Of a DNA stretch of 64,000 bases, positions 1-9,591 are shown one piece after another; the first letter of the stretch is position 1, and each line of letters starts with the position of its first letter. The DNA is from an uncultured Flavobacteriaceae bacterium (lineage in GTDB: Bacteria > Bacteroidota > Bacteroidia > Flavobacteriales > Flavobacteriaceae), in assembly GCA_938029725.1 (NCBI GenBank), contig CALHGE010000019.1, positions 1 to 64,000 on the forward strand. The letters run 5' to 3'. The notes under the pieces are model-generated. The model saw only the letters and a list, made by a program, of their open reading frames with translations. It was not told the origin of the DNA and did not search any database. Position numbers and translations under genes: made by a program.

Positions 1-526
1 TCAGGTTTTGAATGGTCACACGATCACCACCCATTCTTCCTGCCATTTTCATTCCCTTAAAAACTCTCGCGGGATATGATGCCGCACCAATGGAACCTGG
101 CGCCCTTAATCGGTTGTGTTGACCATGCGTTGCTTGACCGACACCGGCGAAGCCATGTCTTTTAACAACACCTTGAAAACCTTTTCCTTTTGATGTGCCA
201 ACCACATCAACAAATTCACCTTCTACAAAATGATCGACACCAATAGTATCTCCCAATTTGAAATCTCCTTCAAAACCTTGGAACTCAATGACTTTTTTCT
301 TTGGAGAAGCACCTGCTTTTTTAAAGTGACCGGCTTCGGCCTTATTAGCACGTTTTTCTGCCTTGTCATCGAAACCAAGCTGAAGGGCACTGTACCCGTC
401 GACCTCTTCGGTTCTGACTTGGGTAACTACGCATGGCCCAGCTTCAATAACGGTTCATGGCATGTTCTTGCCATTCTCGTCAAAAATACTGGTCATACCT
501 ACTTTTTTTCCTATTAACCCAGACAT
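1..526 (-). CDS. rplC: 50S ribosomal protein L3 (3' end outside window)
   Basis: This is the first gene of the S10 operon proper. L3 binds 23S rRNA early in 50S assembly and reaches toward the peptidyl-transferase centre. The visible 175 residues begin [12 protein letters not shown] and include the loop-region stretch [18 protein letters not shown] and the [12 protein letters not shown] segment that mark L3. The family is about 205 residues, so roughly the last 30 lie beyond the window edge. The ATG at 524-526 is the natural start, with the typical L3 N-terminus. It lies 197 bases downstream of rpsJ on the same strand, and that spacer holds two hairpins (see separate entries). Confidence 0.97.
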
Positions 527-612
527 TCGATTTTAGATTATGGACATCAGACTTAAAATTTAAATCTTCTTTCCGTTTATATTAAATATTCCTCTTACTC
601 TTCACTTTTTGA

Positions 613-649
613 CAAAAAAAACAGGGTTGAAAACGAATTCAATCCTGAA
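613..649 (-). terminator. Terminator-like hairpin with T-tract between rpsJ and rplC
   Basis: Read on the minus strand, a 10-base stem (CAGGATTGAA against TTCAACCCTG, one A-C mismatch) closes a TTCGTT loop and is followed directly by eight T. This is the shape of an intrinsic terminator or attenuator. It sits inside what is normally one long ribosomal-protein transcription unit, so partial termination or regulated attenuation before rplC is more likely than full termination. Inference from shape only. Confidence 0.55.
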
Positions 650-695
650 TTTTGTTTTCTTCCGTTTTTCCTTTGCACGCGGCGCAGGACATGTC

Positions 696-716
696 ACCTA
701 TTCTACTCGAATAGGT
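696..716 (-). promoter_or_regulatory. Perfect 8-bp hairpin just after rpsJ
   Basis: ACCTATTC and GAATAGGT form a perfect 8-bp inverted repeat around a 5-base loop, 8 bases past the rpsJ stop codon. With the T-tailed hairpin 46 bases further downstream it makes a two-stem RNA ahead of rplC. It could be part of a ribosomal-protein leader; S10-operon leaders that bind L4 are known in Gammaproteobacteria, but I cannot match this one to a known model. Confidence 0.4.
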
Positions 717-723
717 ATTTTAC

Positions 724-1029
724 CTATACTTTTATCTCAACTTCAACACCACTTGGAAGCTCAAGCTTCATAAGTGCATCAATAGTTTTTGATGAAGAGC
801 TATAAATATCCAAAAGTCTCTTATATGAACTCAATTGAAATTGCTCTCTCGATTTCTTATTTACGTGCGGTGAACGCAGTACTGTAAAAATCTTTTTATG
901 TGTTGGTAACGGAATTGGACCCGTGACTACAGCTCCAGTTGTCTTTACCGTTTTTACGATCTTTTCAGCAGATTTGTCTACTAAGTTGTGATCGTAAGAC
1001 TTTAATTTTATTCTAATTTTTTGACTCAT
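724..1029 (-). CDS. rpsJ: 30S ribosomal protein S10
   Basis: S10 is a small-subunit head protein and, as NusE, also a partner of NusB/NusG in antitermination. The 101-residue product has the expected length and the characteristic stretches [42 protein letters not shown] and a GVEVEIKV end. It follows fusA by 10 bases and is evidently the last gene of the rpsL-rpsG-fusA-rpsJ group; in Bacteroidota this gene links the str and S10 operons, where other bacteria have tuf. Confidence 0.98.
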   Translation of the reverse strand: MSQKIRIKLKSYDHNLVDKSAEKIVKTVKTTGAVVTGPIPLPTHKKIFTVLRSPHVNKKSREQFQLSSYKRLLDIYSSSSKTIDALMKLELPSGVEVEIKV

Positions 1030-1039
1030 CTTCTAAAAA

Positions 1040-3172
1040 TTAAGCGGTTACACCCTTAGATGCTTTTATTACTTCTTCTGAGATATTTGATGGTGTTTCT
1101 GCATAATGCGAAAATTCCATTGTTGATGTTGCTCTACCCGAAGACAATGTTCTCAAGGAAGTAACGTAACCAAACATTTCGGAAAGCGGCACAGTTCCTT
1201 TAACAACTTTTGCACCCGCTCTATCACCCATATCGCTGATAGTACCACGTCTTCTATTCAAATCACCAACGATATCACCCATGTTTTCTTCAGGAGTAAT
1301 AACCTCTATCTTCATAATTGGCTCCATCACTACGGCACCAGCAGCTTTACCAGCGGCCTTATAACCCATTTTTGCTGCTAATTCGAAAGAAAGAGCATCA
1401 GAATCAACAGGGTGAAAAGATCCATCTAACAATACCACTTTCATGGTATCCATTTCAAAACCAGCTAATGGTCCGTTCTGCATAGCAGCTGTAAAACCTT
1501 TTTCTACAGATGGAATAAATTCTTTTGGAATACGACCCCCTTTAATTTTATCCACAAATTGAAGTCCAGATCCTTCGAAATCATCATCTGCAGGACTCAT
1601 TTCAAAAGAAATATCACCAAACTTACCACGCCCACCAGATTGCTTCTTATAAGTTTCTCTGTGCGCAGCTAATTTCGTCAACGCTTCTTTATATTCAACC
1701 TGAGGCTGACCTTGGTTGACCTCCACCTTGAATTCTCTTCGTAAACGATCAACAATAATATCTAAGTGAAGCTCACCCATACCAGAAATAATCGTCTGAC
1801 CGGAAGCTTCATCAGTTTTTACTTGGAAAGTAGGATCTTCTTCAGCCAATTTAGCCAAAGCCATACCTAACTTATCTACATCTACTTTTGTCTTAGGCTC
1901 TACCGCAATACCAATAACTGGATCAGGAAAGTCCATACTCTCTAAAACTATAGGATGCTTTTCAGCAGACATCGTATCTCCAGTCTTAATATCTTTAAAA
2001 CCTACAGCTGCTCCAATATCACCAGCTTCGATAAAATCGATAGCATTTTGCTTATTAGAGTGCATTTGATAGATACGCGAAATACGCTCCTTCTTACCCG
2101 AACGGTTGTTCAAAATATAAGAACCTGCATCTAAACGACCTGAGTATGTTCTAAAGAATGCCAAACGTCCTACAAAAGGATCAGTTGCAATCTTAAAGGC
2201 TAAAGCTGCAAAAGGCTCTTTAACATCTGGTTTTCTTGATTCTTCCTCACCCGTATCAGGGTTCGTACCTATTATAGCCTCCTTATCCACAGGAGAAGGC
2301 AAGTACCTACATACAGCATCCAACAAAAATTGAACACCCTTATTTTTGAATGATGAACCACAAATCATAGGAATGATTGCTCTATCCATCACTGCAGCTC
2401 TTAAAGCCGCATGCACTTCTTCTTCAGTAATAGAATCTTCATCTTCGAAGAATTTCTCCATTAAGGTTTCATCATACTCTGCTACCGCCTCAATCAAGCC
2501 TGCTCTATACTCGCGGACTTCCGCTTTCATGTCTTCAGGAATATCAACAACATCAAACGTTGCTCCAAAACCCTCCTCATGCCAAACAATAGCTCTATTC
2601 TTAGCCAGATCAACAATTCCTTTGAAATCTCCTTCTTCACCAATCGGCAAAACAATAGGGACTGCTTTAGACCCTAACATCTCTCTAACTTGCTTACAAA
2701 CCATTAAGAAGTTAGATCCTTGACGATCCATTTTGTTCACGAAACCAATACGAGGCACTTTATAGTTATCTGCTAGTCTCCAATTTGTCTCTGATTGTGG
2801 CTCAACGCCATCAACAGCACTAAATAAGAATACTAAACCATCTAGAACACGTAATGACCTATTTACTTCAACCGTAAAATCAACATGGCCTGGAGTATCA
2901 ATAATATTAAAATGATATCCTTTTGCCTCTGCTGTAGGCTCTCCATTCTCAGTAGGAAACTTCCATTCACAGGTAGTTGCCGCAGAAGTAATTGTAATAC
3001 CACGTTCCTGCTCTTGCTCCATCCAATCCATCGTCGCCGCACCATCATGAACTTCTCCAATCTTGTGACTAACTCCGGTATAAAACAAAATACGCTCTGT
3101 AGTAGTGGTTTTTCCAGCATCAATATGCGCTGCAATACCTATGTTTCTTGTATATTTTAAATCTCTTGCCAT
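1040..3172 (-). CDS. fusA: Elongation factor G
   Basis: EF-G is the GTPase that drives translocation of tRNA and mRNA on the ribosome and, with RRF, splits ribosomes. The 710-residue product has the G1 motif AHIDAGKT at residues 15-22, the RGITI switch I segment, DTPGHVDF (G3), NKMD (G4), and all later domains through a normal C-terminus, so it looks complete. It begins 6 bases after rpsG and ends 10 bases before rpsJ, which fits cotranscription from the promoter upstream of rpsL. No second EF-G paralog is present in this window. Confidence 0.99.
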   Translation of the reverse strand: MARDLKYTRNIGIAAHIDAGKTTTTERILFYTGVSHKIGEVHDGAATMDWMEQEQERGITITSAATTCEWKFPTENGEPTAEAKGYHFNIIDTPGHVDFTVEVNRSLRVLDGLVFLFSAVDGVEPQSETNWRLADNYKVPRIGFVNKMDRQGSNFLMVCKQVREMLGSKAVPIVLPIGEEGDFKGIVDLAKNRAIVWHEEGFGATFDVVDIPEDMKAEVREYRAGLIEAVAEYDETLMEKFFEDEDSITEEEVHAALRAAVMDRAIIPMICGSSFKNKGVQFLLDAVCRYLPSPVDKEAIIGTNPDTGEEESRKPDVKEPFAALAFKIATDPFVGRLAFFRTYSGRLDAGSYILNNRSGKKERISRIYQMHSNKQNAIDFIEAGDIGAAVGFKDIKTGDTMSAEKHPIVLESMDFPDPVIGIAVEPKTKVDVDKLGMALAKLAEEDPTFQVKTDEASGQTIISGMGELHLDIIVDRLRREFKVEVNQGQPQVEYKEALTKLAAHRETYKKQSGGRGKFGDISFEMSPADDDFEGSGLQFVDKIKGGRIPKEFIPSVEKGFTAAMQNGPLAGFEMDTMKVVLLDGSFHPVDSDALSFELAAKMGYKAAGKAAGAVVMEPIMKIEVITPEENMGDIVGDLNRRRGTISDMGDRAGAKVVKGTVPLSEMFGYVTSLRTLSSGRATSTMEFSHYAETPSNISEEVIKASKGVTA

Positions 3173-3178
3173 TTCTGA

Positions 3179-3655
3179 TTAAAATCTAAAGTGAGAGAAT
3201 GCTTTGTTCGCTTCCGCCATCTTGTGGGTATCAACTCTTTTCTTAACCGCAGCACCTTCTTCTTTCGAAGCGGCTAAAACTTCAGCAGCTAATTTTTGAG
3301 CCATTCCTTTCTCATTACGCTTTCTAGAGTAACTAATCAACCACTTCATGGCTGTTGAAATTTTTCTATCCGGTCTAATTTGCATTGGAATTTGGAACGT
3401 AGCTCCACCGACACGTCTACTTCTTACCTCTACGTGAGGCATAACATTAGACAATGCATCTTTCCAAAGCTCAAGAGCTGTTTTTTCTTCGTCTGTTTTC
3501 TTTTCCTCTACGATATCAATTGCATCATAGAAAACACTAAAGGCTACCGACTTCTTACCATCCCACATCATCATGTTAACAAAACGTGTGACGAGTTGAT
3601 CGTTAAATCTTGGATCTGGTAATAACGGCCTTTTTTTTGCCTGCTTTTTTCTCAT
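3179..3655 (-). CDS. rpsG: 30S ribosomal protein S7
   Basis: S7 nucleates assembly of the 30S head and contacts mRNA and E-site tRNA; in E. coli it is the autogenous regulator of the str operon. The 158-residue protein begins [19 protein letters not shown], with the family segments [18 protein letters not shown] and [12 protein letters not shown] and a C-terminal AFSHFRF. It lies between rpsL (24-base gap) and fusA (6-base gap). Confidence 0.98.
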   Translation of the reverse strand: MRKKQAKKRPLLPDPRFNDQLVTRFVNMMMWDGKKSVAFSVFYDAIDIVEEKKTDEEKTALELWKDALSNVMPHVEVRSRRVGGATFQIPMQIRPDRKISTAMKWLISYSRKRNEKGMAQKLAAEVLAASKEEGAAVKKRVDTHKMAEANKAFSHFRF

Positions 3656-3679
3656 TACTGCTTCTTTACAAAGTTATGA

Positions 3680-4054
3680 TTACTTCTTAGGGCGTTTTGC
3701 TCCGTACTTAGATCTACGTTGAGTTCTTCCTGCAACACCTGCAGTATCTAAAGCCCCTCTAACGATGTGATATCTAACACCTGGCAAATCTTTTACCCTT
3801 CCGCCTCTTACTAATACTATCGAGTGCTCTTGTAAATTGTGACCCTCACCTGGGATGTATGCGTTCACCTCTTTACCGTTCGTCAACCTTACTCTTGCTA
3901 CTTTACGCATAGCGGAGTTAGGCTTCTTAGGTGTAGTAGTGTAAACACGAGTACAAACCCCTCTTCGTTGAGGACACGAATCCAAAGCAGCCGATTTACT
4001 CTTCTTAGTAATTGTGACTCTTCCTTTTCGTACTAATTGTGAAATTGTTGGCAT
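3680..4054 (-). CDS. rpsL: 30S ribosomal protein S12
   Basis: S12 lies at the decoding centre and influences translational accuracy. The 124-residue protein carries the invariant segments [20 protein letters not shown] and [17 protein letters not shown]. The lysines at 43 and 88, where substitutions commonly give streptomycin resistance in other bacteria, are both present as lysine. It is the first gene of the operon and is preceded by a short leader hairpin and a near-ideal Bacteroidota promoter. Confidence 0.98.
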   Translation of the reverse strand: MPTISQLVRKGRVTITKKSKSAALDSCPQRRGVCTRVYTTTPKKPNSAMRKVARVRLTNGKEVNAYIPGEGHNLQEHSIVLVRGGRVKDLPGVRYHIVRGALDTAGVAGRTQRRSKYGAKRPKK

Positions 4055-4077
4055 ACCTTATATATGTATAATACTTT

Positions 4078-4093
4078 ACCCTTCTTTAAGGGT
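4078..4093 (-). promoter_or_regulatory. Hairpin in the rpsL 5' leader
   Basis: ACCCTT and AAGGGT form a perfect 6-bp stem with a 4-base loop in the short transcript leader, between the -7 box (4097-4104) and the rpsL start (4054). It would sit at or just after the likely transcription start. It may only protect the 5' end of the mRNA; a regulatory role is possible but not shown. Confidence 0.4.
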
Positions 4094-4096
4094 CGG

Positions 4097-4127
4097 CAAA
4101 TGTAATACTATTTAAGACTATTTCAAA
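4097..4127 (-). promoter_or_regulatory. Promoter of the str operon (TTTG-N19-TACATTTG)
   Basis: On the minus strand, TTTG (4124-4127) is separated by 19 bases from TACATTTG (4097-4104), an exact match to the Bacteroidota housekeeping consensus TTTG and TAnnTTTG. It lies about 43 bases upstream of rpsL and gives a leader of roughly 35-40 bases. Confidence 0.8.
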
Positions 4128-4446
4128 TCCTTAGCCATTAAATTTCATTAATTTTTTTTAGCCCCTAAAAACCCGACTACAAAACCACTATATAATAGAC
4201 AACACCAAAAGCCAATTTTTAAACCAGTTTTAGATTTATTTTCTATTTACCAGACACAAATCAGTCCCTAATTAGAACCAAAATGACCTATCAGCACTTC
4301 TTTTGCTTTCTGACTAGTGTTAAATTTTCATTATTGCCAAATCTTCAAAAAGCCATCCTGTTATATATTACATTGATATTATAGGCTATTGTTTTATATG
4401 TAACTGCCAAAAAAGAAATGTATTCTTAAAATTTTATTAATATTCC
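4128..4446. other. Divergent intergenic region, no gene seen
   Basis: This AT-rich stretch lies between the back-to-back promoters of the str operon and the susC-like gene. I see no convincing coding sequence, RNA gene or strong hairpin in it. A 33-codon plus-strand frame at 4283-4384 is considered chance. Confidence 0.6.
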
Positions 4447-4478
4447 TTTGGTTTATTAACATCATTTTATGATTTTTG
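4447..4478 (+). promoter_or_regulatory. Likely promoter of the susC-like gene
   Basis: TTTG at 4447-4450 is followed 17 bases later by TATGATTTTTG (4468-4478), a relaxed -7 box ending in the TTTG core. The start codon at 4506 is 27 bases downstream. The -7 match is imperfect, with extra bases between TA and TTTG. Confidence 0.5.
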
Positions 4479-4505
4479 CACTTAGCTAATTCAAATAATT
4501 AAAAA

Positions 4506-7500
4506 ATGAGAACAAAATTAAATGGAATCTTAACGCTATTATTGGCGTTTGTTGTGCATTTATCTTTTGCACAAGACAAATCGATTACCGGTACGGTAAC
4601 AGATCAAGACGGTCTGCCCCTGCCCGGAGTAAATATCGTTGTAGAAGGTACGACTAATGGTACCCAAACCGACTTTGACGGAAACTACGCAATTAGCGGC
4701 AGTGAAGGTCAAACACTTCTTTTCTCTTACATCGGACAAAAAGATGAGAGACAAGCAATCGGTGCAGGTAGTACTATAAACGTACAAATGACGGAAGATG
4801 CGCAAGCTCTAGAAGAGGTTGTTGTAACTGCCCAAGGTATTAAACGAGAGAAAAAGGCGCTAGGTTATGCCGTAACCTCTGTTGGTGCTGAAGAATTAGA
4901 GCAACGAAGTGAAGGTGATGTTGCCAGAGTGCTTGCAGGAAAAGCATCAGGTGTACAAATTACCTCTGCTGGTGGAGCTTCTGGTTCAGCTACCAACGTA
5001 ACTATTAGGGGTCTAAGCTCCTTTAGTGGTAGTAACCAAGCTTTATTCATTGTTGATGGTATTCCTTTTAGTAGTGATACTAACGATACTGGTAGCTTCA
5101 TTGGAGGTAATACTGGTTCTTCTCGTTTCTTGGATTTAGATCCGAACAACATTGCAAGCGTAGAAGTATTAAAAGGTCTTGCCGCTGCTACCTTATATGG
5201 TACACAGGGTAAGAATGGGGTAATCTTAGTTACTACTAAAGCAGGTGCTGCTACAGGAGGACCAAAGAAAACTGAAATCACTATTAGTCAGTCTTACTTT
5301 GCAAATGAACTTGCATCAGCTCCTGATTACCAAAATGAATTTGGTAACGGTTTTGATCAGTCGTTTGGATGGTTCTTTAGTAACTGGGGGCCAAGTTTCT
5401 CAGAAGGAGGAACAGCTGGATGGGGAAGACAACCTGCAATTGATGCGAACTCTACTTTAGAGCACCCGTATTCTACCACTGCAGTTGCTTCAACAAGAGC
5501 AGCATTTCCTGAACTTCAGGGTGCACGTTATGACTGGAAACCTTATGATTCAGTTGACAACTTCTTTCAACCAGGAAGCGTAATCAACACCTCTATGAAT
5601 ATTTCTGGTGCTTCTGCTGATGGAAACACTACATTCAACGCCAATATTGGACATTTAGATGATAAAGGTTTTACCCCAGGTAACTCACTTCGTCGTACGA
5701 ACATCTCTCTTGGTGGTCGTTCTAAACTGTCAAATAAGTTTTCACTTACTGCGACAATGAACTACGCAAGAACTGATTACCGCACACCACCTATTGCTTC
5801 AAGTAGAGGTAATGGTACTGATGGTCTTTCTGTTTATGGTAACATACTTTTTACACCCCGTAGTGTTGATTTAATGGGCTTACCATTTGAAAATCCTATC
5901 GATGGTTCTAGTGTTTACTACAGGAATGGTAATGATATTATCAACCCAAGATGGACTGCTAAAAATGTTACCTATTCACAGTTAACAAACCGTTTCAACT
6001 GGAACCTAGGTTTAAACTATGAATTAAATGACCATTTGACCATGAACTGGAGAAGTGGATTGGATTTCTACAACGAGCGTAATGTAAATAGCTCTAACAA
6101 AGGTGGAATTCGATTTACACAAGCTATTTTTGGATTCTTACAAACCTATGATAACAATAATACCATCTGGGATCATTTCGTTTCTATAAATGGTAATTAT
6201 GACTTATCTGAGAAATTAGGTATGACATTTACAGCAGGTGCTACTTCAAGACAGGATAATTATGATCGTCAAGGGGTTTCAAGTACAGGTCAGATTGTAT
6301 TTGGAGTTAAAAGACACTTCAACTATGAAAACCAATCTCCGATTCAAACATCACAGAAAAGAAATATCGCAGGTATCTTAGGTCAAGCAACCTTTGATTA
6401 TGACGATTTCTTATTCTTAAACGTTTCAGCTCGTACGGATTGGGTTTCTAACCTAACTACTGAAAATAACAGTAAAACGTATCCTGGTGTTAGTTTATCT
6501 TTCTTACCAACAAATGCTTTTAGAAGCATTAAGTCAGAAAATGGATTAAACTTCTTGAAATTAAGAGCGAGTTACGGAACTTCTGCTACATTCCCAACAG
6601 GGTATCCAACAGTTAACGTTGTTGAGCAGAATACTATTCGTTTCACTGATGTCAACAACGGTGGATCAGTTACTACCAATCAAATTGATAACTTCCGTGC
6701 AAACCCAGATTTAAAACCTGAGTTGTTAGAAGAACTAGAATTTGGTTTTGAATCTAAGCTTTTTAAGAATAGAGTCTCTTTAGATTTTACATACTTCAAA
6801 AGAACCACCAATGACCTCATTGTTAGTGAGCCACTTCCTCCGTCAACTGGGTTTACTTTCACAAGAAGTAATATTGGTGAGATCCAAAATGATGGTTTTG
6901 AAGCTGATATATCACTTGACATATTTAAAAGTGAAAACTTCACATGGAATTCTAGAGTTAACTTCTTCGCCAATAAGGAGACTGTTACGCAACAAGACCA
7001 AGATTTCATCGCTTACGCTGGTTCTTTAGCTGAAGGTGGCGGATTGTTTAGAGGTTCAAATGCTGCAATTGAAGGAGAATCTTTAGGTGCTATTGTTGGT
7101 ACTCAAATTGCTAGAGATGCTAATGATAACTTCTTAGTGAATGCTGCTGGTAGTTACGTTGTAGCTGAGCAAGATGCTGATGGTAATGTTCCAATTATTG
7201 GAGATGCAATACCTGATTTCACAATGAACTACATCAACAGCTTGCGATATAAAAACTGGAATTTCGGTTTTCAGATTAGCCATATAAGTGGTGGTGATAT
7301 CCTTTCTAGTACCGTAGCTACATTACTTGGTCGTGGTTTAATAGTTGAAACTGCAGATCGTTTAGATACCTATGTTTTACCTGGCTCACTTCAGAGTTCA
7401 GTTGATGCTTCAGGTGTAGCACAACAGACTAACGATATTCAAATTAACAACTCTACTTATTTCTTTAGTAACCTATTGTTCGGCCCTACTGAAACAAGAA

Positions 7501-7763
7501 TTTATGACGCATCAGTGCTTCGTTTACAAGAAGTATCTTTTGGTTATACATTTCCTGCGAAGTATTTAGACAAGACGCCTTTTGGTTCATTGACAGTAAC
7601 TGCACAAGGTTTCAACTTGTGGTATGATGCATACAACACACCAGCTGGAGCTAATTTTGATCCTAACGTTGCAGGTGTTGGTATTGGTAACGGTAGAGGT
7701 TTTGATTTTATCAACGGACCTAGTTCAAGAAGATACGGAATCAGCTTGAAAGCTTCTTTCTAA
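4506..7763 (+). CDS. SusC/RagA-family TonB-linked outer membrane receptor
   Basis: This is the outer-membrane channel that, with a SusD lid, imports a large nutrient using energy from TonB. The 1085-residue protein has a signal peptide (residues about 1-22, ending SFAQ), a carboxypeptidase-like regulatory domain (about 25-105, GTVTDQDGLPLPGVNIVVEG), a plug domain starting EEVVVTAQG and containing the SusC-type segments VTIRGLSSFSGSN and VEVLKGLAAATLYGTQGKNGVI, then a 22-strand-type barrel ending in phenylalanine (GISLKASF). It is full length. A susD-like gene follows after 25 bases. No glycosidase, sulfatase or sigma/anti-sigma pair is adjacent, so the substrate cannot be read from context. 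Confidence 0.95.
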   Translation: MRTKLNGILTLLLAFVVHLSFAQDKSITGTVTDQDGLPLPGVNIVVEGTTNGTQTDFDGNYAISGSEGQTLLFSYIGQKDERQAIGAGSTINVQMTEDAQALEEVVVTAQGIKREKKALGYAVTSVGAEELEQRSEGDVARVLAGKASGVQITSAGGASGSATNVTIRGLSSFSGSNQALFIVDGIPFSSDTNDTGSFIGGNTGSSRFLDLDPNNIASVEVLKGLAAATLYGTQGKNGVILVTTKAGAATGGPKKTEITISQSYFANELASAPDYQNEFGNGFDQSFGWFFSNWGPSFSEGGTAGWGRQPAIDANSTLEHPYSTTAVASTRAAFPELQGARYDWKPYDSVDNFFQPGSVINTSMNISGASADGNTTFNANIGHLDDKGFTPGNSLRRTNISLGGRSKLSNKFSLTATMNYARTDYRTPPIASSRGNGTDGLSVYGNILFTPRSVDLMGLPFENPIDGSSVYYRNGNDIINPRWTAKNVTYSQLTNRFNWNLGLNYELNDHLTMNWRSGLDFYNERNVNSSNKGGIRFTQAIFGFLQTYDNNNTIWDHFVSINGNYDLSEKLGMTFTAGATSRQDNYDRQGVSSTGQIVFGVKRHFNYENQSPIQTSQKRNIAGILGQATFDYDDFLFLNVSARTDWVSNLTTENNSKTYPGVSLSFLPTNAFRSIKSENGLNFLKLRASYGTSATFPTGYPTVNVVEQNTIRFTDVNNGGSVTTNQIDNFRANPDLKPELLEELEFGFESKLFKNRVSLDFTYFKRTTNDLIVSEPLPPSTGFTFTRSNIGEIQNDGFEADISLDIFKSENFTWNSRVNFFANKETVTQQDQDFIAYAGSLAEGGGLFRGSNAAIEGESLGAIVGTQIARDANDNFLVNAAGSYVVAEQDADGNVPIIGDAIPDFTMNYINSLRYKNWNFGFQISHISGGDILSSTVATLLGRGLIVETADRLDTYVLPGSLQSSVDASGVAQQTNDIQINNSTYFFSNLLFGPTETRIYDASVLRLQEVSFGYTFPAKYLDKTPFGSLTVTAQGFNLWYDAYNTPAGANFDPNVAGVGIGNGRGFDFINGPSSRRYGISLKASF

Positions 7764-7788
7764 TAAAAATTGTAAATGATATAAAGAC

Positions 7789-9573
7789 ATGAAAAAAATT
7801 ATAAACTATATTTCAATGGTTTTCATAGCGGCACTTATGCTGACTGGCTGTGAGACTACCGATTTGGACTTGAGAGTGAGTCCGAATGACCTAGCTGCGG
7901 ATCAAGCTGATCCAAATCTATTACTGAACTCGATTCAGCTAGCTTATGTTACGAATCAACAGACCTTTGCTAGTCAGGCAGGTCAACTGACTCGTATCGA
8001 ATATTTTGGCGGAAGAGATTATTTCAACAATTTACCCGGTAACACTATGAACGGTGTTTGGTCTAGAACCTACAGTTCAGGAGGCAGTGGTGCAGGTGAT
8101 TTTGTTTCCGTTGGTATTCTTACCAATGTACAAGCCTTAGAAGCTATTAATGCGGGTTCTGATACGGACTATTCTTTCCATGTTGGAGTTGGTAAAATTC
8201 TATTGGCACATTCACTTTTTCAACTCGTTGACTTTTTAGGTGAAGCTGCTTGGTCTGAAGCTGGTAATGCAGCTGAATTCTCAGCGCCGAAGCTTGATAG
8301 CGGGCCAGAGGTTTACGCTGCTGCATTTGGTCTTTTAAATGAAGCTGAGGCTCTTTTAGCAGGATCTCCAGCAGATCTTGGTGCACAAGATTTATTTTAT
8401 TCTGGTGATACCTCAAAGTGGATTAAACTATTAAATTCAATTCGACTTAGATCTTACAAAAACACTGGTGATACCGCGGCATTTAACGCCGTAATTGCTG
8501 GTGGTGACTTTATCTCTGATTCTGCTGATGATTTTCAATTGAACTATGGTTCAAGTGAGTTACAGCCTGATGATAGACACCCTGTATACGCTACCAACTA
8601 CACACCATCTGGTGCAAGAGGGTATCGTTCAAATGATCTAATGAGTAAAATGTTATCTTCTGATGATCCTCGAATTAGATATTATTTCTACCGTCAAGTT
8701 GGCGCTACACCAGGTGCAGATGCTCCTGCTGATGAAGAATCTATTTCTTGCTCATTATTTGCACCACCACCTCACTATGATGGTTTTGTATACTGTGCAG
8801 TAGAAAAAGGATACTGGGGTAGATCTCATGGAAATGACGAAGGTGGACCACCGGATACTTTTCTTAAAGCAGCCGCAGGTGTTTATCCTACCGCTGGTAA
8901 ATTTGATGCCGATTTATTTAGAAACGGTAGTGTTGTTGAAGATGCACCAGGCTCATTTGTTTTTGAGTATGACGAAGATGACGATACTGTTGGCCTTGGC
9001 CTTGGTGGCGGAGGAGCTGGTCTTGAACCAATTATATTAGCCTCTTATGTTGATTTTTGGAGAGGTGAAATGAGCACAAATGATGCTGATAAAGCTACTT
9101 TCTTAAGAGCAGGAATGGAAAAGTCAATTGCTAAGGTTACCTCATTTTCTGATCCTACTTTTGCAGGAGGAGCTTTGCTTGATAACTCTATTTTTGATGC
9201 AACAACTGGTGAAATCACAAATGCGGTTTTAGCTTCTACTTTAGTTCCTACTGCTGATGACATCACTACGTTTATCGATAATACGGTAGCTAGTTTTGAA
9301 ATCTTAACAGGTGATGACAAAGAGAACCTTTTTGCTGAGCAATATTTTACTGCGCTTTATGGTGGTGCTACGGAAGCGTATAACTACTATAGAAAAACAG
9401 GTTACCCTACCTCATTATCTCCGAACTGGGAACCAGATCCAGGAGCTTTTCCAAGAACGTATTTACTACCTCAAAATGAGGTGATTAACAACCCAAATAT
9501 TAGTCAAAGAACAACTTTAACTACACAGGTTTTTTGGGACACTAACCCTGCGGCTTGGCCTCCTGCTAACTAA
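7789..9573 (+). CDS. SusD/RagB-family nutrient-binding lipoprotein
   Basis: This is the surface lid of the SusC channel, binding the ligand and closing over the barrel. The 594-residue protein has a lipoprotein signal with the lipobox LTGC (Cys21), followed by DLDLRVSPNDLAADQADPNLLLNSIQLAY in the style of the SusD-like_2 group, alpha-helical TPR-like segments, and a C-terminal YNYYRKTGYP motif typical of SusD proteins. It is 25 bases after the susC-like gene and 18 bases before the next lipoprotein gene, with no terminator between them, so the three are probably one transcript. Confidence 0.93.
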   Translation: MKKIINYISMVFIAALMLTGCETTDLDLRVSPNDLAADQADPNLLLNSIQLAYVTNQQTFASQAGQLTRIEYFGGRDYFNNLPGNTMNGVWSRTYSSGGSGAGDFVSVGILTNVQALEAINAGSDTDYSFHVGVGKILLAHSLFQLVDFLGEAAWSEAGNAAEFSAPKLDSGPEVYAAAFGLLNEAEALLAGSPADLGAQDLFYSGDTSKWIKLLNSIRLRSYKNTGDTAAFNAVIAGGDFISDSADDFQLNYGSSELQPDDRHPVYATNYTPSGARGYRSNDLMSKMLSSDDPRIRYYFYRQVGATPGADAPADEESISCSLFAPPPHYDGFVYCAVEKGYWGRSHGNDEGGPPDTFLKAAAGVYPTAGKFDADLFRNGSVVEDAPGSFVFEYDEDDDTVGLGLGGGGAGLEPIILASYVDFWRGEMSTNDADKATFLRAGMEKSIAKVTSFSDPTFAGGALLDNSIFDATTGEITNAVLASTLVPTADDITTFIDNTVASFEILTGDDKENLFAEQYFTALYGGATEAYNYYRKTGYPTSLSPNWEPDPGAFPRTYLLPQNEVINNPNISQRTTLTTQVFWDTNPAAWPPAN

Positions 9574-9591
9574 TATCTAAAAAATACTAAA

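Noticed and set aside
230-517. Plus-strand open frame over rplC
   Set aside because: It is a shadow of the rplC gene on the opposite strand, whose protein is clearly L3.
4283-4384. 33-codon plus-strand frame in the str/susC spacer
   Set aside because: No ribosome site, no recognisable composition and chance length in AT-rich DNA.
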